DNA of 64,000 nucleotides from Desulfovibrio sp. (GTDB lineage Bacteria > Desulfobacterota > Desulfovibrionia > Desulfovibrionales > Desulfovibrionaceae): assembly GCA_031287575.1 (NCBI GenBank), contig JAITSV010000042.1, positions 1 to 64,000 on the forward strand, in the 5' to 3' direction. The position numbers and the translations under genes were made by a program. Under the pieces are notes generated by a model. That model was not told the DNA's origin and made no database searches. It saw nothing but the letters and a program-made list of their open reading frames with translations. Of this stretch, positions 7,984 to 16,677 are shown in pieces. Every line of letters begins with the position of its first letter. Position 1 is the first letter of the stretch.

Positions 7984-10317
7984 ATGTCCCCCAGCGAAGT
8001 GGTCCGCGTAAGCGGCATCGAAGACGGAAAGCGCATCGAATCGCGCATTCTTGAAGAGCGCCTGCAAGGCGTTGTGCGCGAAGGCGCGCGCAACGTGGAA
8101 GTGGATGCCTGCGGTCAGCACGGCATCGGCGGGCGTTTGTGGATATCGGAACAGGAGCCCGTGCACGTCACCGTGCGCGGGTCGTCGGGCCAGCGGCTTG
8201 GGTCGCTGGGCAGCACCGGCACCACGGTGGAAGTGTTCGGCCCCGCGTCCGATGACGTGGGCTGGCTGAACGCGGGCGCCAACATCGTCGTGCACGGCAA
8301 CGCCGGCAACGGCGCGTGCAACGGCATGGCCCAGGGGCGCGTGTACGTCGGCGGCAACATCGGTTCGCGCGGCATGACCATGACCAAGCAGAACCCGCGC
8401 TTTTCCGCGCCGGAACTGTGGGTGCTGGGCGGCGTTGGCGACTACTTCGCCGAATTCATGGCGGGCGGCACCGCCGTGGTCTGCGGCGTGGGTGCGCAGA
8501 ACCCCGTCAACGTGCTGGGTTATCGCCCCTGCGTGGGCATGGTGGGCGGGCGCATCTACGTGCACGGCCCGCACCAGGGCTTTTCGCAGGCCGACGCCAA
8601 GCAGGTGCCCATCGACGATGCCGCCTGGGCGTGGCTGACCGAAAACCTGGCCGCGTTCCTGGCCGCCCTCGGCAAGTCGGACCTTTTGGCCGGGCTTTCG
8701 GTGCGCGAGGACTGGCAGTGCATCGCCGCGCGGGGCCCCTTCGAGAAGGTGGGCAAGAAGCGCCGGGCCGTGGCGGATTTCCGCCGTAACGTGTGGGAGA
8801 AGGAACTGGGCATGGGCGGCCTTGTGGGCGACCTGACCTCCGTGGACCGCAGCCCCATCCCGCTCATCACCACCGGTGAACTGCGCCGCTTCGTGCCGGT
8901 GTGGGAAAACGGCCAGCACATGGCTCCCTGCCAGTCCAGCTGTCCCACCGGCATGCCGGTGCAGGAACGCTGGCGGCTGGTGCGCGAAGGCCTGATCGAC
9001 GAGGCGGTGGACGTGGCCCTGGCCTACACCCCCTTCCCGGCCACCGTGTGCGGCTACCTGTGCCCCAACCTGTGCATGCAGGGCTGCTCGCGCAGCCTGC
9101 AACGCATGAAGCCCGTGGACATCACCCAGATCGGCAAGGCCGGTGCGGCTTCGCGCGCGCCCAAGCTGCCCCCGCTGACCGGCACCAAGGTTGCCGTCAT
9201 CGGCGGCGGCGCGGCGGGCATCTCTGTCGCGTGGCAGTTGCGCATGCGCGGCGTTGCCGCCACCGTGTACGACATGGACAAGGAACTGGGCGGCAAGATC
9301 AGCTCGGCCATTCCCGGCAGCCGCATCCCGCAGGATGTGCTGGACGCGGAACTGGCGCGCGCCCGCGAGGTGTTGCCCCACGTGCACCTGCAACAGCGCC
9401 TGGGCAAGGACGAATTTGCCCAGCTGAAGTCCGACAACGACTTCGTGGTGCTGGCCACCGGTGCCAACACCCCGCGCATGCTGCCCGTGCCCGGCAAGGA
9501 ACTGGCGCGCACCGCGCTGGAATTCCTGAAGTCGGCCAAGTCCGGCACCGGCACCGTGGGCAAGCGCGTGGTCATCGTGGGCGCGGGCAACGTGGGTTGC
9601 GACGTGGCCACCGAGGCCGCGCGGCTGGGGGCGGAATCCATCACCCTCATCGACATCCAGACCCCGGCGGCCTTCGGCAAGGAACGGGAAGAAGCGGAAC
9701 ACGTGGGCGCCACCTTCCGCTGGCCCTGCTTCACCAAAGAGATCACCGCCGAAGGGCTGGTGCTGACCACCGGCGAGCTGCTGCCCGCCGAAACGGTCAT
9801 CTTCTCCATCGGTGACGCGCCCGGCCTCGACTACCTGCCCGAGGACATTGCCGTGGAGCGCGGCCACGTGGTGGTCAACGACATCCAGCAGACCACCGAC
9901 GCGCGCGTCTTCGCCATTGGCGATGCGGTGCGCCCCGGCCTGCTCACCCAGGCCATCGGCATGGGCCGCAAGGCCGCCGAAGCCATCGTGGAGATGGCCG
10001 AAGGCAAGCGCCCCGTGTCCGACACCCGCAAGATGATCGACTATGCCCGCGTGAAGCTGGAATACTACGACCCGCGCATCGACAACTTCCAGGACCTCGG
10101 CCAGTGCGGCGACGCCTGCGCCAGCTGCGGCGCCTGCCGCGACTGCGGCATCTGCGAGACCATCTGCCCGCAGGCGGCCATCAGCCGCCGCGAAGTGCAG
10201 GGCGGCTGCGGCTTCGAGATGGCCGTGGACGCCGAAAAGTGCATCGGCTGCGGCTTCTGCGCCGGGGCCTGCCCGTGCGGCATCTGGAACTTGGTCGAAA
10301 ATACCCCCATGGAGTAA
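7984..10317 (+). CDS. Glutamate synthase GXGXG domain fused to GltD-like oxidoreductase and ferredoxin
   Basis: 777 residues in three parts. Residues 1-215 are the GltB C-terminal GXGXG beta-helix. Then comes a GltD-type unit: a cysteine-rich Fe-S region (CQSSCP near 318, CGYLCPNLCMQGC near 357), an FAD motif VIGGGAAG near 404 and an NAD(P)H motif VIVGAGNVG near 530. The C-terminus adds two [4Fe-4S] motifs (CASCGACRDCGICETICP, CIGCGFCAGACP). GltD small chains normally lack the first and last parts. GGAG precedes the ATG. With the two upstream genes it completes a modular glutamate synthase. Confidence 0.92.
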   Translation: MSPSEVVRVSGIEDGKRIESRILEERLQGVVREGARNVEVDACGQHGIGGRLWISEQEPVHVTVRGSSGQRLGSLGSTGTTVEVFGPASDDVGWLNAGANIVVHGNAGNGACNGMAQGRVYVGGNIGSRGMTMTKQNPRFSAPELWVLGGVGDYFAEFMAGGTAVVCGVGAQNPVNVLGYRPCVGMVGGRIYVHGPHQGFSQADAKQVPIDDAAWAWLTENLAAFLAALGKSDLLAGLSVREDWQCIAARGPFEKVGKKRRAVADFRRNVWEKELGMGGLVGDLTSVDRSPIPLITTGELRRFVPVWENGQHMAPCQSSCPTGMPVQERWRLVREGLIDEAVDVALAYTPFPATVCGYLCPNLCMQGCSRSLQRMKPVDITQIGKAGAASRAPKLPPLTGTKVAVIGGGAAGISVAWQLRMRGVAATVYDMDKELGGKISSAIPGSRIPQDVLDAELARAREVLPHVHLQQRLGKDEFAQLKSDNDFVVLATGANTPRMLPVPGKELARTALEFLKSAKSGTGTVGKRVVIVGAGNVGCDVATEAARLGAESITLIDIQTPAAFGKEREEAEHVGATFRWPCFTKEITAEGLVLTTGELLPAETVIFSIGDAPGLDYLPEDIAVERGHVVVNDIQQTTDARVFAIGDAVRPGLLTQAIGMGRKAAEAIVEMAEGKRPVSDTRKMIDYARVKLEYYDPRIDNFQDLGQCGDACASCGACRDCGICETICPQAAISRREVQGGCGFEMAVDAEKCIGCGFCAGACPCGIWNLVENTPME

Positions 10318-10346
10318 CCGGCTCCTCAGCCGGTTTGCCTGAAAGA

Positions 10347-10385
10347 AAACGGGCGGTCCCTTCCGGTGAAGGGGCCGCCCGTTCG
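10347..10385. terminator. Terminator after the glutamate synthase operon
   Basis: Inverted repeat CGGGCGGTCCC / GGGGCCGCCCG with A-rich left and T-containing right flanks. It lies between the plus-strand glutamate synthase genes and the convergent arsA. Confidence 0.75.
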
Positions 10386-10437
10386 CGTTGTTGCCGAGGT
10401 GGCGGGCCAGGTCCGCCCCTGCTTCGGGGGGGGGATG

Positions 10438-12177
10438 CTACAGGGTATCCAGCAGCCGGGTGACGGGGTTGTCGTGCACCCACGGGATGGTGGCGGCGTG
10501 GTTCGCGCTCAGCGCGTTGACCTTGTTGATCCAGCCTGCTTCGGCGGCAGCCCTGTGGCGCAGTATGGGGCTGTCCGTTTCAAGAAGCGAGAAGCACTGG
10601 TTGACGACCCACCATTGGGTGGGAATGCCCGCGCGCCGCAAATCGGCTTGCAGCCTTTCTGCCTCGAAGACGGGGGTGGCCTCCGGCAGCGTGACGATGA
10701 CGACGTCCGTTTGCCGCGGGTCGCGCAGCCGGGGAAGAAGGTTGCGCACGGAAGGGGGGATGATGCCCTTGGTCCGCTGCACTTCCTTGTGATGGCTCTG
10801 GGTGGCGTCCAGCAGCAGCAGCGTATGGCCCGTGGGGGCGGTGTCGATGATGACGATTTCCTCGTCGGCCTTTTCCACGATTTCCGCGAAAGCCCGGAAC
10901 ACGGCGATTTCCTGGGTGCAGGGGGAGCGCAGGTCTTCCTCGATGTAGGCGATGTCGTCCTTGCTCATGACCTGCATTGCCGTGTCCAGCACCTCCTTGC
11001 GGTATCTGGCCAGTTCCTCTTTCTCGTCGATCCGGCTCAGGGTGATGTTTGCGGGATTCTTCATGATGGCTTGCAGGTCGCTTGCCGGATCGGTGGACGT
11101 AAGGTGTACCTTGGCCCCCTTTCGGGCCAGCCCCAGGGCGATGGCCGCGGCGATGGTGGTCTTGCCCACGCCGCCCTTGCCCATGGTGAAGATGACCTTC
11201 TTTCCCGTGGCATGCAGATGGGCAACAAGGTCGTCCAGCGTGCGGGTGCGTTCCGGATGTTTCACGGCAGCGGGCTGTTCCGGGCGCGTGCCGGAGAGGA
11301 AGGCGCGCACCGCGTCCAGCCCGAGAATGGTGTAGGGCACGAGCGGAATGGCGTAGGTGCGGATTGCCGCCAGTTGCCGGGGCATGTCGCGCAACGCGGC
11401 CTGCTGCTTCGCGTGGAGCTTGCCTGATACGGCGTCGGTGGGATTTTCCAGGACGGCGTTGATGATGAGGATCTGGTTGCGTATTCCCAGGTCGCGCAGT
11501 TCCGCGCTGGAACGGTCCGCCTCTTTCAGCGGCGCGGCATCCGGCCGCGAGACGAGAACAAGTGTCGTTGCGGCGGCGTCGCCAAGGGCGTCCACGGCGT
11601 GGCGGTACATCTGCTGCTTGCCTTCCAGCCCGGCAAGCTGCCCCAGACAGGATGCGCCGTGCGTGCTTTCGCTGATGAAGGAACTCCACGCCGAGGGCAG
11701 TTGCAGCATGCGCAGGGTATGGCCTGTCGGCGCGGTGTCGAAGATGATGTGGTCATATTCCCGGTTGATGGCGTCGTCCGTGAGGAAGGTCGTGAACTGG
11801 TCGAACGCCGCGATCTCCAGGGTGCAGGAGCCGGAGAGTTGCTCTTCCATGCTGGCGATGGCGCTGTCGGGCAGTTTGCCCCTGTACGGCGCGACAACGG
11901 ATTCCCGGTATTCCCGCGCGGCTTCTTCCGGGTCGAGGTTGGCGACCACCAGTCCGTCGACACCCTGTATCGGCACGCCATGGCCGTCGAGTTCGGTGCC
12001 GAATACGTCTTGCAGGTTGGAAGCCGGGTCGGTGCTGATCAGCAGGATTCTTTTCCCCTGGTCGGCCAGCGTTACCGCAACGGCGCAGGCGACCGAGGTT
12101 TTTCCCACGCCGCCCTTGCCGGTGAAGAACAGGTATTTGGTCAGCGGAATCGAGCCAAGGTCGAACGGCGCGAACAT
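10438..12177 (-). CDS. arsA: ArsA, arsenite-stimulated ATPase
   Basis: 579 residues, the usual length for the duplicated ArsA that powers arsenite export. Both halves carry GKGGVGKT Walker A motifs (about 20-27 and 332-339) and the DTAPTGHTL signature. The arsenite-binding cysteines are present (SGSCTLEI, GASCLGQ, SPCTQEI). The ATG at 12177 has GGAAGG 8 bases upstream; a second in-frame ATG at 12216 has no such site. No ArsB or Acr3 pump gene lies in the window, so ArsA must work with a pump encoded elsewhere. Confidence 0.95.
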   Translation of the reverse strand: MFAPFDLGSIPLTKYLFFTGKGGVGKTSVACAVAVTLADQGKRILLISTDPASNLQDVFGTELDGHGVPIQGVDGLVVANLDPEEAAREYRESVVAPYRGKLPDSAIASMEEQLSGSCTLEIAAFDQFTTFLTDDAINREYDHIIFDTAPTGHTLRMLQLPSAWSSFISESTHGASCLGQLAGLEGKQQMYRHAVDALGDAAATTLVLVSRPDAAPLKEADRSSAELRDLGIRNQILIINAVLENPTDAVSGKLHAKQQAALRDMPRQLAAIRTYAIPLVPYTILGLDAVRAFLSGTRPEQPAAVKHPERTRTLDDLVAHLHATGKKVIFTMGKGGVGKTTIAAAIALGLARKGAKVHLTSTDPASDLQAIMKNPANITLSRIDEKEELARYRKEVLDTAMQVMSKDDIAYIEEDLRSPCTQEIAVFRAFAEIVEKADEEIVIIDTAPTGHTLLLLDATQSHHKEVQRTKGIIPPSVRNLLPRLRDPRQTDVVIVTLPEATPVFEAERLQADLRRAGIPTQWWVVNQCFSLLETDSPILRHRAAAEAGWINKVNALSANHAATIPWVHDNPVTRLLDTL

Positions 12178-12220
12178 GATGATCCCTTCCGTGTCTGTGT
12201 CTGCGACAGGTTTCATGGCG

Positions 12221-12544
12221 TTACAGCGGCATGAGCACCTTGCGGGCCCCGGTCCAGCTGATGAATTCCTCGTTGGTCGGGTAGGCGCGCGATTTGACCA
12301 CCTTGCCGTCGACGAGGGTCAGCGGCAGTATTTCCACCCCGTCCCGTTCAAGGGCCGCGCTCACCACGGGGTTCGCGATGAACTGCTGCGGCTGTTGCGC
12401 AAGGTTGAACCGCTCGCATTCCACCCCCTGTGCCTGCAACTGGCCGATCATGGTGGCCACCCGCAGCAGTTCCGGGTCGACGCCCGGTCCGCATACGCCG
12501 GTGGAGCAACACAGGGCAGGATCGTAGATCGACATTTTGGCCAT
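12221..12544 (-). CDS. arsD: ArsD, arsenite metallochaperone
   Basis: 107 residues starting MAKMSIYDPALCC. With this start the arsenite cysteines fall at 12, 13 and 18, the numbering of plasmid R773 ArsD, which delivers arsenite to ArsA. GGGAGA precedes ATG 12544; the ATG at 12562 lacks this. The extra C-terminal cysteine pairs of R773 ArsD are absent. Followed at once by arsA. Confidence 0.93.
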   Translation of the reverse strand: MAKMSIYDPALCCSTGVCGPGVDPELLRVATMIGQLQAQGVECERFNLAQQPQQFIANPVVSAALERDGVEILPLTLVDGKVVKSRAYPTNEEFISWTGARKVLMPL

Positions 12545-12600
12545 GGCGGCATCTCCCTGCACGGCGCGGCACCGTTCGTGATGCTTCGCGCCAATGTTCG

Positions 12601-12613
12601 TTGAAGTGTTGAA
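12601..12613 (-). promoter_or_regulatory. Possible ArsR operator upstream of arsD
   Basis: TTGAAGTGTTGAA shares the 9-mer TTGAAGTGT with the arsR promoter region (13071-13084). It sits about 60 bases before arsD, which suggests a second ArsR-controlled promoter inside the arsRDA cluster. Confidence 0.4.
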
Positions 12614-12683
12614 ATATCGAGGCGCAACAGGGCATGGCCTGCGCCTTGTCCCTGCGTGCTTCGGGTCTACGTGTGTTCCGGGG

Positions 12684-13049
12684 CTACGCGTGTTTCGGCA
12701 GCATCCGGGGCAGCACCTGGGGCGCCACCTTGCTCGCCTTGCGGAAGTTCTGGCACTGTTCGGGATTTCCGGAGCAGCACTCGGAGGTCAGGTAGGCGAT
12801 CAGGTCCAGCATGAGGGGGATTTCGGCGCGGTAGCGCAGGAACTTGCCTTCCTTTTCCATGGTGATCAGCCCGGCATGCACGAGGGCCTTGAGATGGAAG
12901 GAAAGGTTGCTTGCGGATATGCCCAGCAATCTGGCGATATCCCCGGCGACAAGCCCCACGGGCGCGTGCCTGATCAGCAGCCTGAACAGTTCCAGCCGCG
13001 TGCTTGAAGACAGCGCCTCGAAAAGCGTTACCGCATGTTTTGTTTCCAT
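12684..13049 (-). CDS. arsR: ArsR-family arsenic-responsive repressor
   Basis: 121-residue winged-helix repressor. Helix-turn-helix: IARLLGISASNLSFHLKAL (39-57). The metalloid site is probably Cys91, Cys92 and Cys99 (ECCSGNPEQC), a C-terminal arrangement like Acidithiobacillus ArsR rather than the CVC helix of R773. ATG 13049 is preferred; an upstream TTG at 13064 would lie in the -10 region. The promoter places transcription start about at the ATG, so the mRNA may be leaderless. Confidence 0.92.
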   Translation of the reverse strand: METKHAVTLFEALSSSTRLELFRLLIRHAPVGLVAGDIARLLGISASNLSFHLKALVHAGLITMEKEGKFLRYRAEIPLMLDLIAYLTSECCSGNPEQCQNFRKASKVAPQVLPRMLPKHA

Positions 13050-13055
13050 GCTTAA

Positions 13056-13084
13056 ACGATACAACGAGTATTGAAGTGTGTCAA
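13056..13084 (-). promoter_or_regulatory. arsR promoter with overlapping dyad
   Basis: On the minus strand TTGACA (13084-13079), 17-base spacer, TATCGT (13061-13056): a near-consensus sigma-70 promoter. The -35 lies inside the dyad TTGA..TCAA at 13071-13084, a likely ArsR operator. Only 6 bases separate the -10 from the arsR ATG. Confidence 0.7.
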
Positions 13085-13209
13085 GGGCGCCGTTTAGGCC
13101 GGACGCGGGTCAGGTCGGGGGAAGCCAAACCGGGCGGCGGACCGGGCTGGATCGGGTCAGGGCGGACCGGGCCGCCGCTGGCGGATGGAGGCGAGCGACA
13201 GGGGGGCGC

Positions 13210-14007
13210 TTACCGCAAAATGAACCCCATGGCCTTCAGGTCCTTGGCCCAGCAGCCCCAGGGGCCGGTCAGGAAGGTGACCTGCATGGTCTTGGGGTTG
13301 AAGCGCACCTTGGCGTCCTGGTCCAGATGGCACTGGCGGTCGTAGTTGGTGTGGGTGATGCGCAGGGTCCACGTGCCGTCCTTGTTGGGGCAGGTTTCCT
13401 CCACGTACACCGGGTGGCCGGTGGGCATGCCCCGGCCCTTGTTGGCATCCAGCACCATGACCGAGCCGGGCGTGGGGGTGCGGGTGGTGGCCCCGTTGCG
13501 CTGGGCGCAGGCGAACCACTGCACCGGGCTGGTGTCGCCCAGGCGGCAGGTGTCTATGTCGGTGCGGCAGCGGGCGTAGATCAGGCTCTGCGGCTGGCAG
13601 CGCCCGGTGACCTTCACCGTCTTGCCCTTCTTGTCCTTTTTGGTGGTGGTGGCCCCGGGCCGCAGCGAATAGCACTGGCCGCGCGTCTTCTCCTGGTTCA
13701 TGGACACGCACTGCCCCTGCAAGACCCCCGTGAGGGGATCGCACGCGGCGTCATCTGGCGTGGTAGGCGAGTGGGGCTTGCTGGCCGTCTCGCGCATTCT
13801 GGCGGCCTCGGCGTCCTGAGCGGCACCGGGTGCGGGTTGCTCCTGGGCTGTGGAGACGGGGGCGGCAGGGGGGGCGGCATCGGGCACGGAGGCGGGCTTG
13901 GCGCAACCGGAAAGCAGCAGGGCCGTGGTCAGCAGCAGCGCCGACAGGGTCAGCGAACCCCGCGTGGCGGGGGGAGCGGAAAGGCGAAGCGGGCGAATGC
14001 CGGGCAC
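13210..14007 (-). CDS. Lipoprotein, possible CHAP-like hydrolase
   Basis: 265 residues. Signal peptide with lipobox LLLSGC (Cys35), then a proline/alanine-rich linker. The rest is cysteine-rich. A segment GSVMVLDANKG...GHPVYVEE...GTWTLRITHTNYD recalls CHAP amidase/endopeptidase domains, where a Cys and a His form the active site; the Cys in GRCQPQSLIYARC would fit. That assignment is a pattern judgement only. Genes on both sides are unrelated. Confidence 0.6.
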   Translation of the reverse strand: MPGIRPLRLSAPPATRGSLTLSALLLTTALLLSGCAKPASVPDAAPPAAPVSTAQEQPAPGAAQDAEAARMRETASKPHSPTTPDDAACDPLTGVLQGQCVSMNQEKTRGQCYSLRPGATTTKKDKKGKTVKVTGRCQPQSLIYARCRTDIDTCRLGDTSPVQWFACAQRNGATTRTPTPGSVMVLDANKGRGMPTGHPVYVEETCPNKDGTWTLRITHTNYDRQCHLDQDAKVRFNPKTMQVTFLTGPWGCWAKDLKAMGFILR

Positions 14008-14378
14008 GGTTCCTCCGTTGGGCAGGTGATGGGCTGCGAATAAGGGACGGGGTCGGTCATGAGCGGACGGGGCGCGGGCGGCGTGTGGTGCCCTTACAAC
14101 CGCCCGTTCATGTGGCGTGCATTCGTTGTCGTCGTCTATCCGTGCGGGAGCGGCGCGTCAATTGGGTGATGCCCGCCGGATGATGCCCGGCTGATGATGC
14201 CTCTGGGCGAGGCCTGATCTGCGGTGGAGTATGGCGTGGCGGCCAGAAGGCGCGGGGGGGCGCACCAGAGGCTGCATTTTTCGGGTGCCCATGCGGCCTC
14301 GGGGGGTTGCGGCGGGCTGCCGGTACGATATGGTGGGGCCAAGTACCGCAGGAACAACCGGAACGTACGGGGTAAACG
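14008..14378. other. Intergenic, nothing recognised
   Basis: 371 bases between divergently transcribed genes at 14007 (minus) and 14379 (plus). It must hold their promoters, but no clear elements or RNA genes were seen. Confidence 0.35.
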
Positions 14379-14867
14379 ATGCACGCGGCACGGGAAGCAG
14401 GCGCCCAGAAAGCATACGAACGGAAGGCACGTGTACGGACGCAACGCGCCGGACAAGGGAACGACCGCACCGCGCGCATTGGGCACGGCGGCGCAACCGG
14501 CTTCATCCGCCGCGCCGCCATCGCAACACTTGCGCTGCTGGCGGTCCTTCTTGCCCCCGTCCGCCCTGCCCTGGCCCTGGACGACATCGCCAACCTCAAG
14601 GGCATGGGCGTGGTGGCGGCGGGGCAGGTGAAGCGGTTGGATTGCCCCATGTCGGGCCGGTTCGACTGCAACTCGTGGCCCACCAACTTCCTGAAATTCG
14701 AGTACGAGAACATCTGCTTCGCCGTGGACCCCGGCGTGTGCGGCGCCTATTGCAAGGGCATTCTGGCCACGGACAAGGGCAAGACGGTGTATTTTTTCGA
14801 ATCCCAGCCGGGGGGCGACCTGGCCCAGCGCCGCGCGCGCGGGTATGAGTGCCCTCCGGGCTTCTAG
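14379..14867 (+). CDS. Secreted cysteine-rich protein, unknown function
   Basis: 162 residues. After a basic leader comes a hydrophobic stretch (about residues 45-63) ending in an ALA cleavage-like site, so it is probably exported. The mature part is about 95 residues with six cysteines (LDC, FDC, NIC, GVC, AYC, YEC), suited to three disulfides. The long N-terminal extension suggests the true start could be further in. Not recognised as any family. Confidence 0.55.
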   Translation: MHAAREAGAQKAYERKARVRTQRAGQGNDRTARIGHGGATGFIRRAAIATLALLAVLLAPVRPALALDDIANLKGMGVVAAGQVKRLDCPMSGRFDCNSWPTNFLKFEYENICFAVDPGVCGAYCKGILATDKGKTVYFFESQPGGDLAQRRARGYECPPGF

Positions 14868-14909
14868 GGGGTGTCGTTACGAGCGTCCTTTTGCCCTCTG
14901 CCTGTGTCA

Positions 14910-14970
14910 GAACAGTTTTTTATTCCGGTCGAGTACGATAAGAGTACACTCCCTCCATAAAAAACGGTTC
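14910..14970. repeat. Family A hairpin repeat, copy 2
   Basis: Arms GAACAGTTTTTTAT and ATAAAAAACGGTTC (one mismatch) around a loop with GAGTACGATAAGAGTACACTCC. The downstream flank CCTTGGCAGAGAACAAAA matches copy 1. It lies between convergent genes and may serve as a terminator. Confidence 0.75.
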
Positions 14971-15100
14971 TTCCTTGGCAGAGAACAAAATTCCTGCTCG
15001 TGACGACATCCCCTTGGGGCTGTTGTCGTGTACACGGCACGAAAAACGGGCGGAACCGCATCGGTTCCGCCCGTGTCTGTCATTTCCCGTGTCTTCGCGC

Positions 15101-15787
15101 CTACTTGTCGGCGGTCTTCTGCACGAACACCTTGTGTTCGGTGTCCTTCTCGTGCTGCGGGTGATACGGCCCGTAGGGCATGGCGTTGAGGGCGATGGCG
15201 TTGGCCTGCATGGCGTAGGGCACGTAGTCGGCCATGGCGGTGTTCATGGCCGTCACCACCACCTGCACCAGCAGCCCGGCCAGGCCGCCACCGGTGTTGT
15301 GATTGGTCAGGTCCACGACCACCGTACCGGAGTAGTTCCACATCTTCTCGCCGGTGGTGGTGGATTTCAGTTCGCACTCCACCGCCACGGTAAGGTGCGA
15401 GGCCACCACGGCGTACGAGGTGTCCCACTTCTTGATGCGGGTGAACAGCACCGCGTCGGCCCCGAAGTATTCCTTCAGGGTGTTCAGGGGCAGATCGTAC
15501 AGCTGATGCCCGTCGGTGATGCCTTCATGGGCCAGGATGTCCGAGGACACTTCGTACGGCAGCACGTAGTACCCGGTGTACACCAGCGGTTCCTGGATGG
15601 TGGTGGAGTAGTACGTGGGCGCGTCCGCCGCCGTGGATTCATTGATGGGCGGCAGCACCACGATGGAGCGCGGCTTCTGTTCGTACATCAGCGGAAAGAG
15701 TTCCGCCTTGGTGGACTGCGCGGTATGGGCGCAGCCGCCCAGCAGGGCAAGGGCCAGCAGCAGCGTGGCGGCGATCATCCTATTCAT
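15101..15787 (-). CDS. DUF799 / GNA1162-type lipoprotein
   Basis: 228 residues. Signal peptide and lipobox LLGGC (Cys19). The body (RSIVVLPPINES..., EYFGADAVLFTRIKKWDTSY, WNYSGTVVVDLTN) matches the DUF799 family, which includes neisserial GNA1162. It is the last gene of a four-gene lipoprotein operon headed by a CsgG-like protein and overlaps the gene before it by 8 bases. Role unproven; probably part of an outer-membrane-associated lipoprotein complex. Confidence 0.85.
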   Translation of the reverse strand: MNRMIAATLLLALALLGGCAHTAQSTKAELFPLMYEQKPRSIVVLPPINESTAADAPTYYSTTIQEPLVYTGYYVLPYEVSSDILAHEGITDGHQLYDLPLNTLKEYFGADAVLFTRIKKWDTSYAVVASHLTVAVECELKSTTTGEKMWNYSGTVVVDLTNHNTGGGLAGLLVQVVVTAMNTAMADYVPYAMQANAIALNAMPYGPYHPQHEKDTEHKVFVQKTADK

Positions 15788-16313
15788 GGGCGGCCCCCTC
15801 CCCGGCGGGCAGCACGGGCGCGTCGTTTACCGCATCGGCGGGGGTGATGACGCCCCCCTTGTCGTCCGCGCCCGCTGCCGTGTCATCGGGCGCGGGCTTG
15901 TCGCCGCCGGTTCCGGACGAGGCGTCCGCCCAGGCCAGCAGGCGGGTGGTGAACACCTTGGATTCCGGGTACAGCCGGTTTTCCGCCTCGAAGTACTTCC
16001 TGGCGTCGGCCGTCTGGCCCGCCTTCAGGTGGATGTAGCCAAGCTCGGCGAAGATGCCGGGCGGCACGCGCAGGTTGCGCTGTTCCGACTTGGCGACGAT
16101 GTCCTGCATGGCCTTGACGTGCTTGTCCTGCTGTTCCTGCGCGGGGTTCTTGCGGCAGGCGTAGAGGGTGGAGGAGTAGTTGTCCATGCAGTACATGGAG
16201 TTGGCGGGCCTGGCGCAGCCGGTGCACAGCACGCACAGGGCAGCGGCCAGCAGCGCCAGTTGCACGGCCCGCAGGGGGCTTGCCATGGCGAGAGTGGTCT
16301 GGTGCGTCATCAT
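15780..16313 (-). CDS. DUF4810-type lipoprotein with TPR-like region
   Basis: 177 residues. Lipobox VLCTGC ends the signal peptide. The middle (YSSTLYACRKNP, IFAELGYIHLKAGQTADARKYFEAENRLYPES) contains a tetratricopeptide-like helical pair and fits the DUF4810 family, usually found next to DUF799 and CsgG-like genes. It overlaps both neighbours by a few bases. The C-terminal 50 residues are Ala/Pro/Asp-rich. Confidence 0.8.
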   Translation of the reverse strand: MMTHQTTLAMASPLRAVQLALLAAALCVLCTGCARPANSMYCMDNYSSTLYACRKNPAQEQQDKHVKAMQDIVAKSEQRNLRVPPGIFAELGYIHLKAGQTADARKYFEAENRLYPESKVFTTRLLAWADASSGTGGDKPAPDDTAAGADDKGGVITPADAVNDAPVLPAGEGAAHE

Positions 16314-16669
16314 GGGACAAGGATCTCCTTGGTCATGCCCGCGCCCACCAGCACGGTGCGGTTCACCACCACCACGCCGTCGCGCTCGACGATGACGGTG
16401 TAGCGGCCCGGGGCCACCTCGTACACGGTGTCCTTGGTCTTGGGGGTGGTGTTCCAGTCCTTGGCGCCGCTGGACTGCCCCAGGGTGAAGGGGGGCAGGT
16501 CGTTCAGGCGGGCCACGGCGCCCTTGGCGTTGCCGGTGAACCAGAAATAGGCCTTGGTGTCGCCCTGCACCACGCCCTCGCGCGAGGCGCAGCCCGCGAA
16601 CAGCCCGGTCAGCAGCAGCACGGCGGCCAGCGCCGCCAGCGTGGCGATGCGTATGGATGTCTTGTGCAT
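16310..16669 (-). CDS. Small lipoprotein in the CsgG-like operon
   Basis: 119 residues with signal peptide and lipobox LFAGC (Cys27). The C-terminal half (VYEVAPGRYTVIVERDGVVVVNRTVLVGAG) looks like a PEGA-type beta domain. It overlaps the DUF4810 gene by 4 bases (ATGA) and follows the CsgG-like gene by 8 bases. No named family recognised. Confidence 0.75.
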   Translation of the reverse strand: MHKTSIRIATLAALAAVLLLTGLFAGCASREGVVQGDTKAYFWFTGNAKGAVARLNDLPPFTLGQSSGAKDWNTTPKTKDTVYEVAPGRYTVIVERDGVVVVNRTVLVGAGMTKEILVP

Positions 16670-16677
16670 GATGCCCC

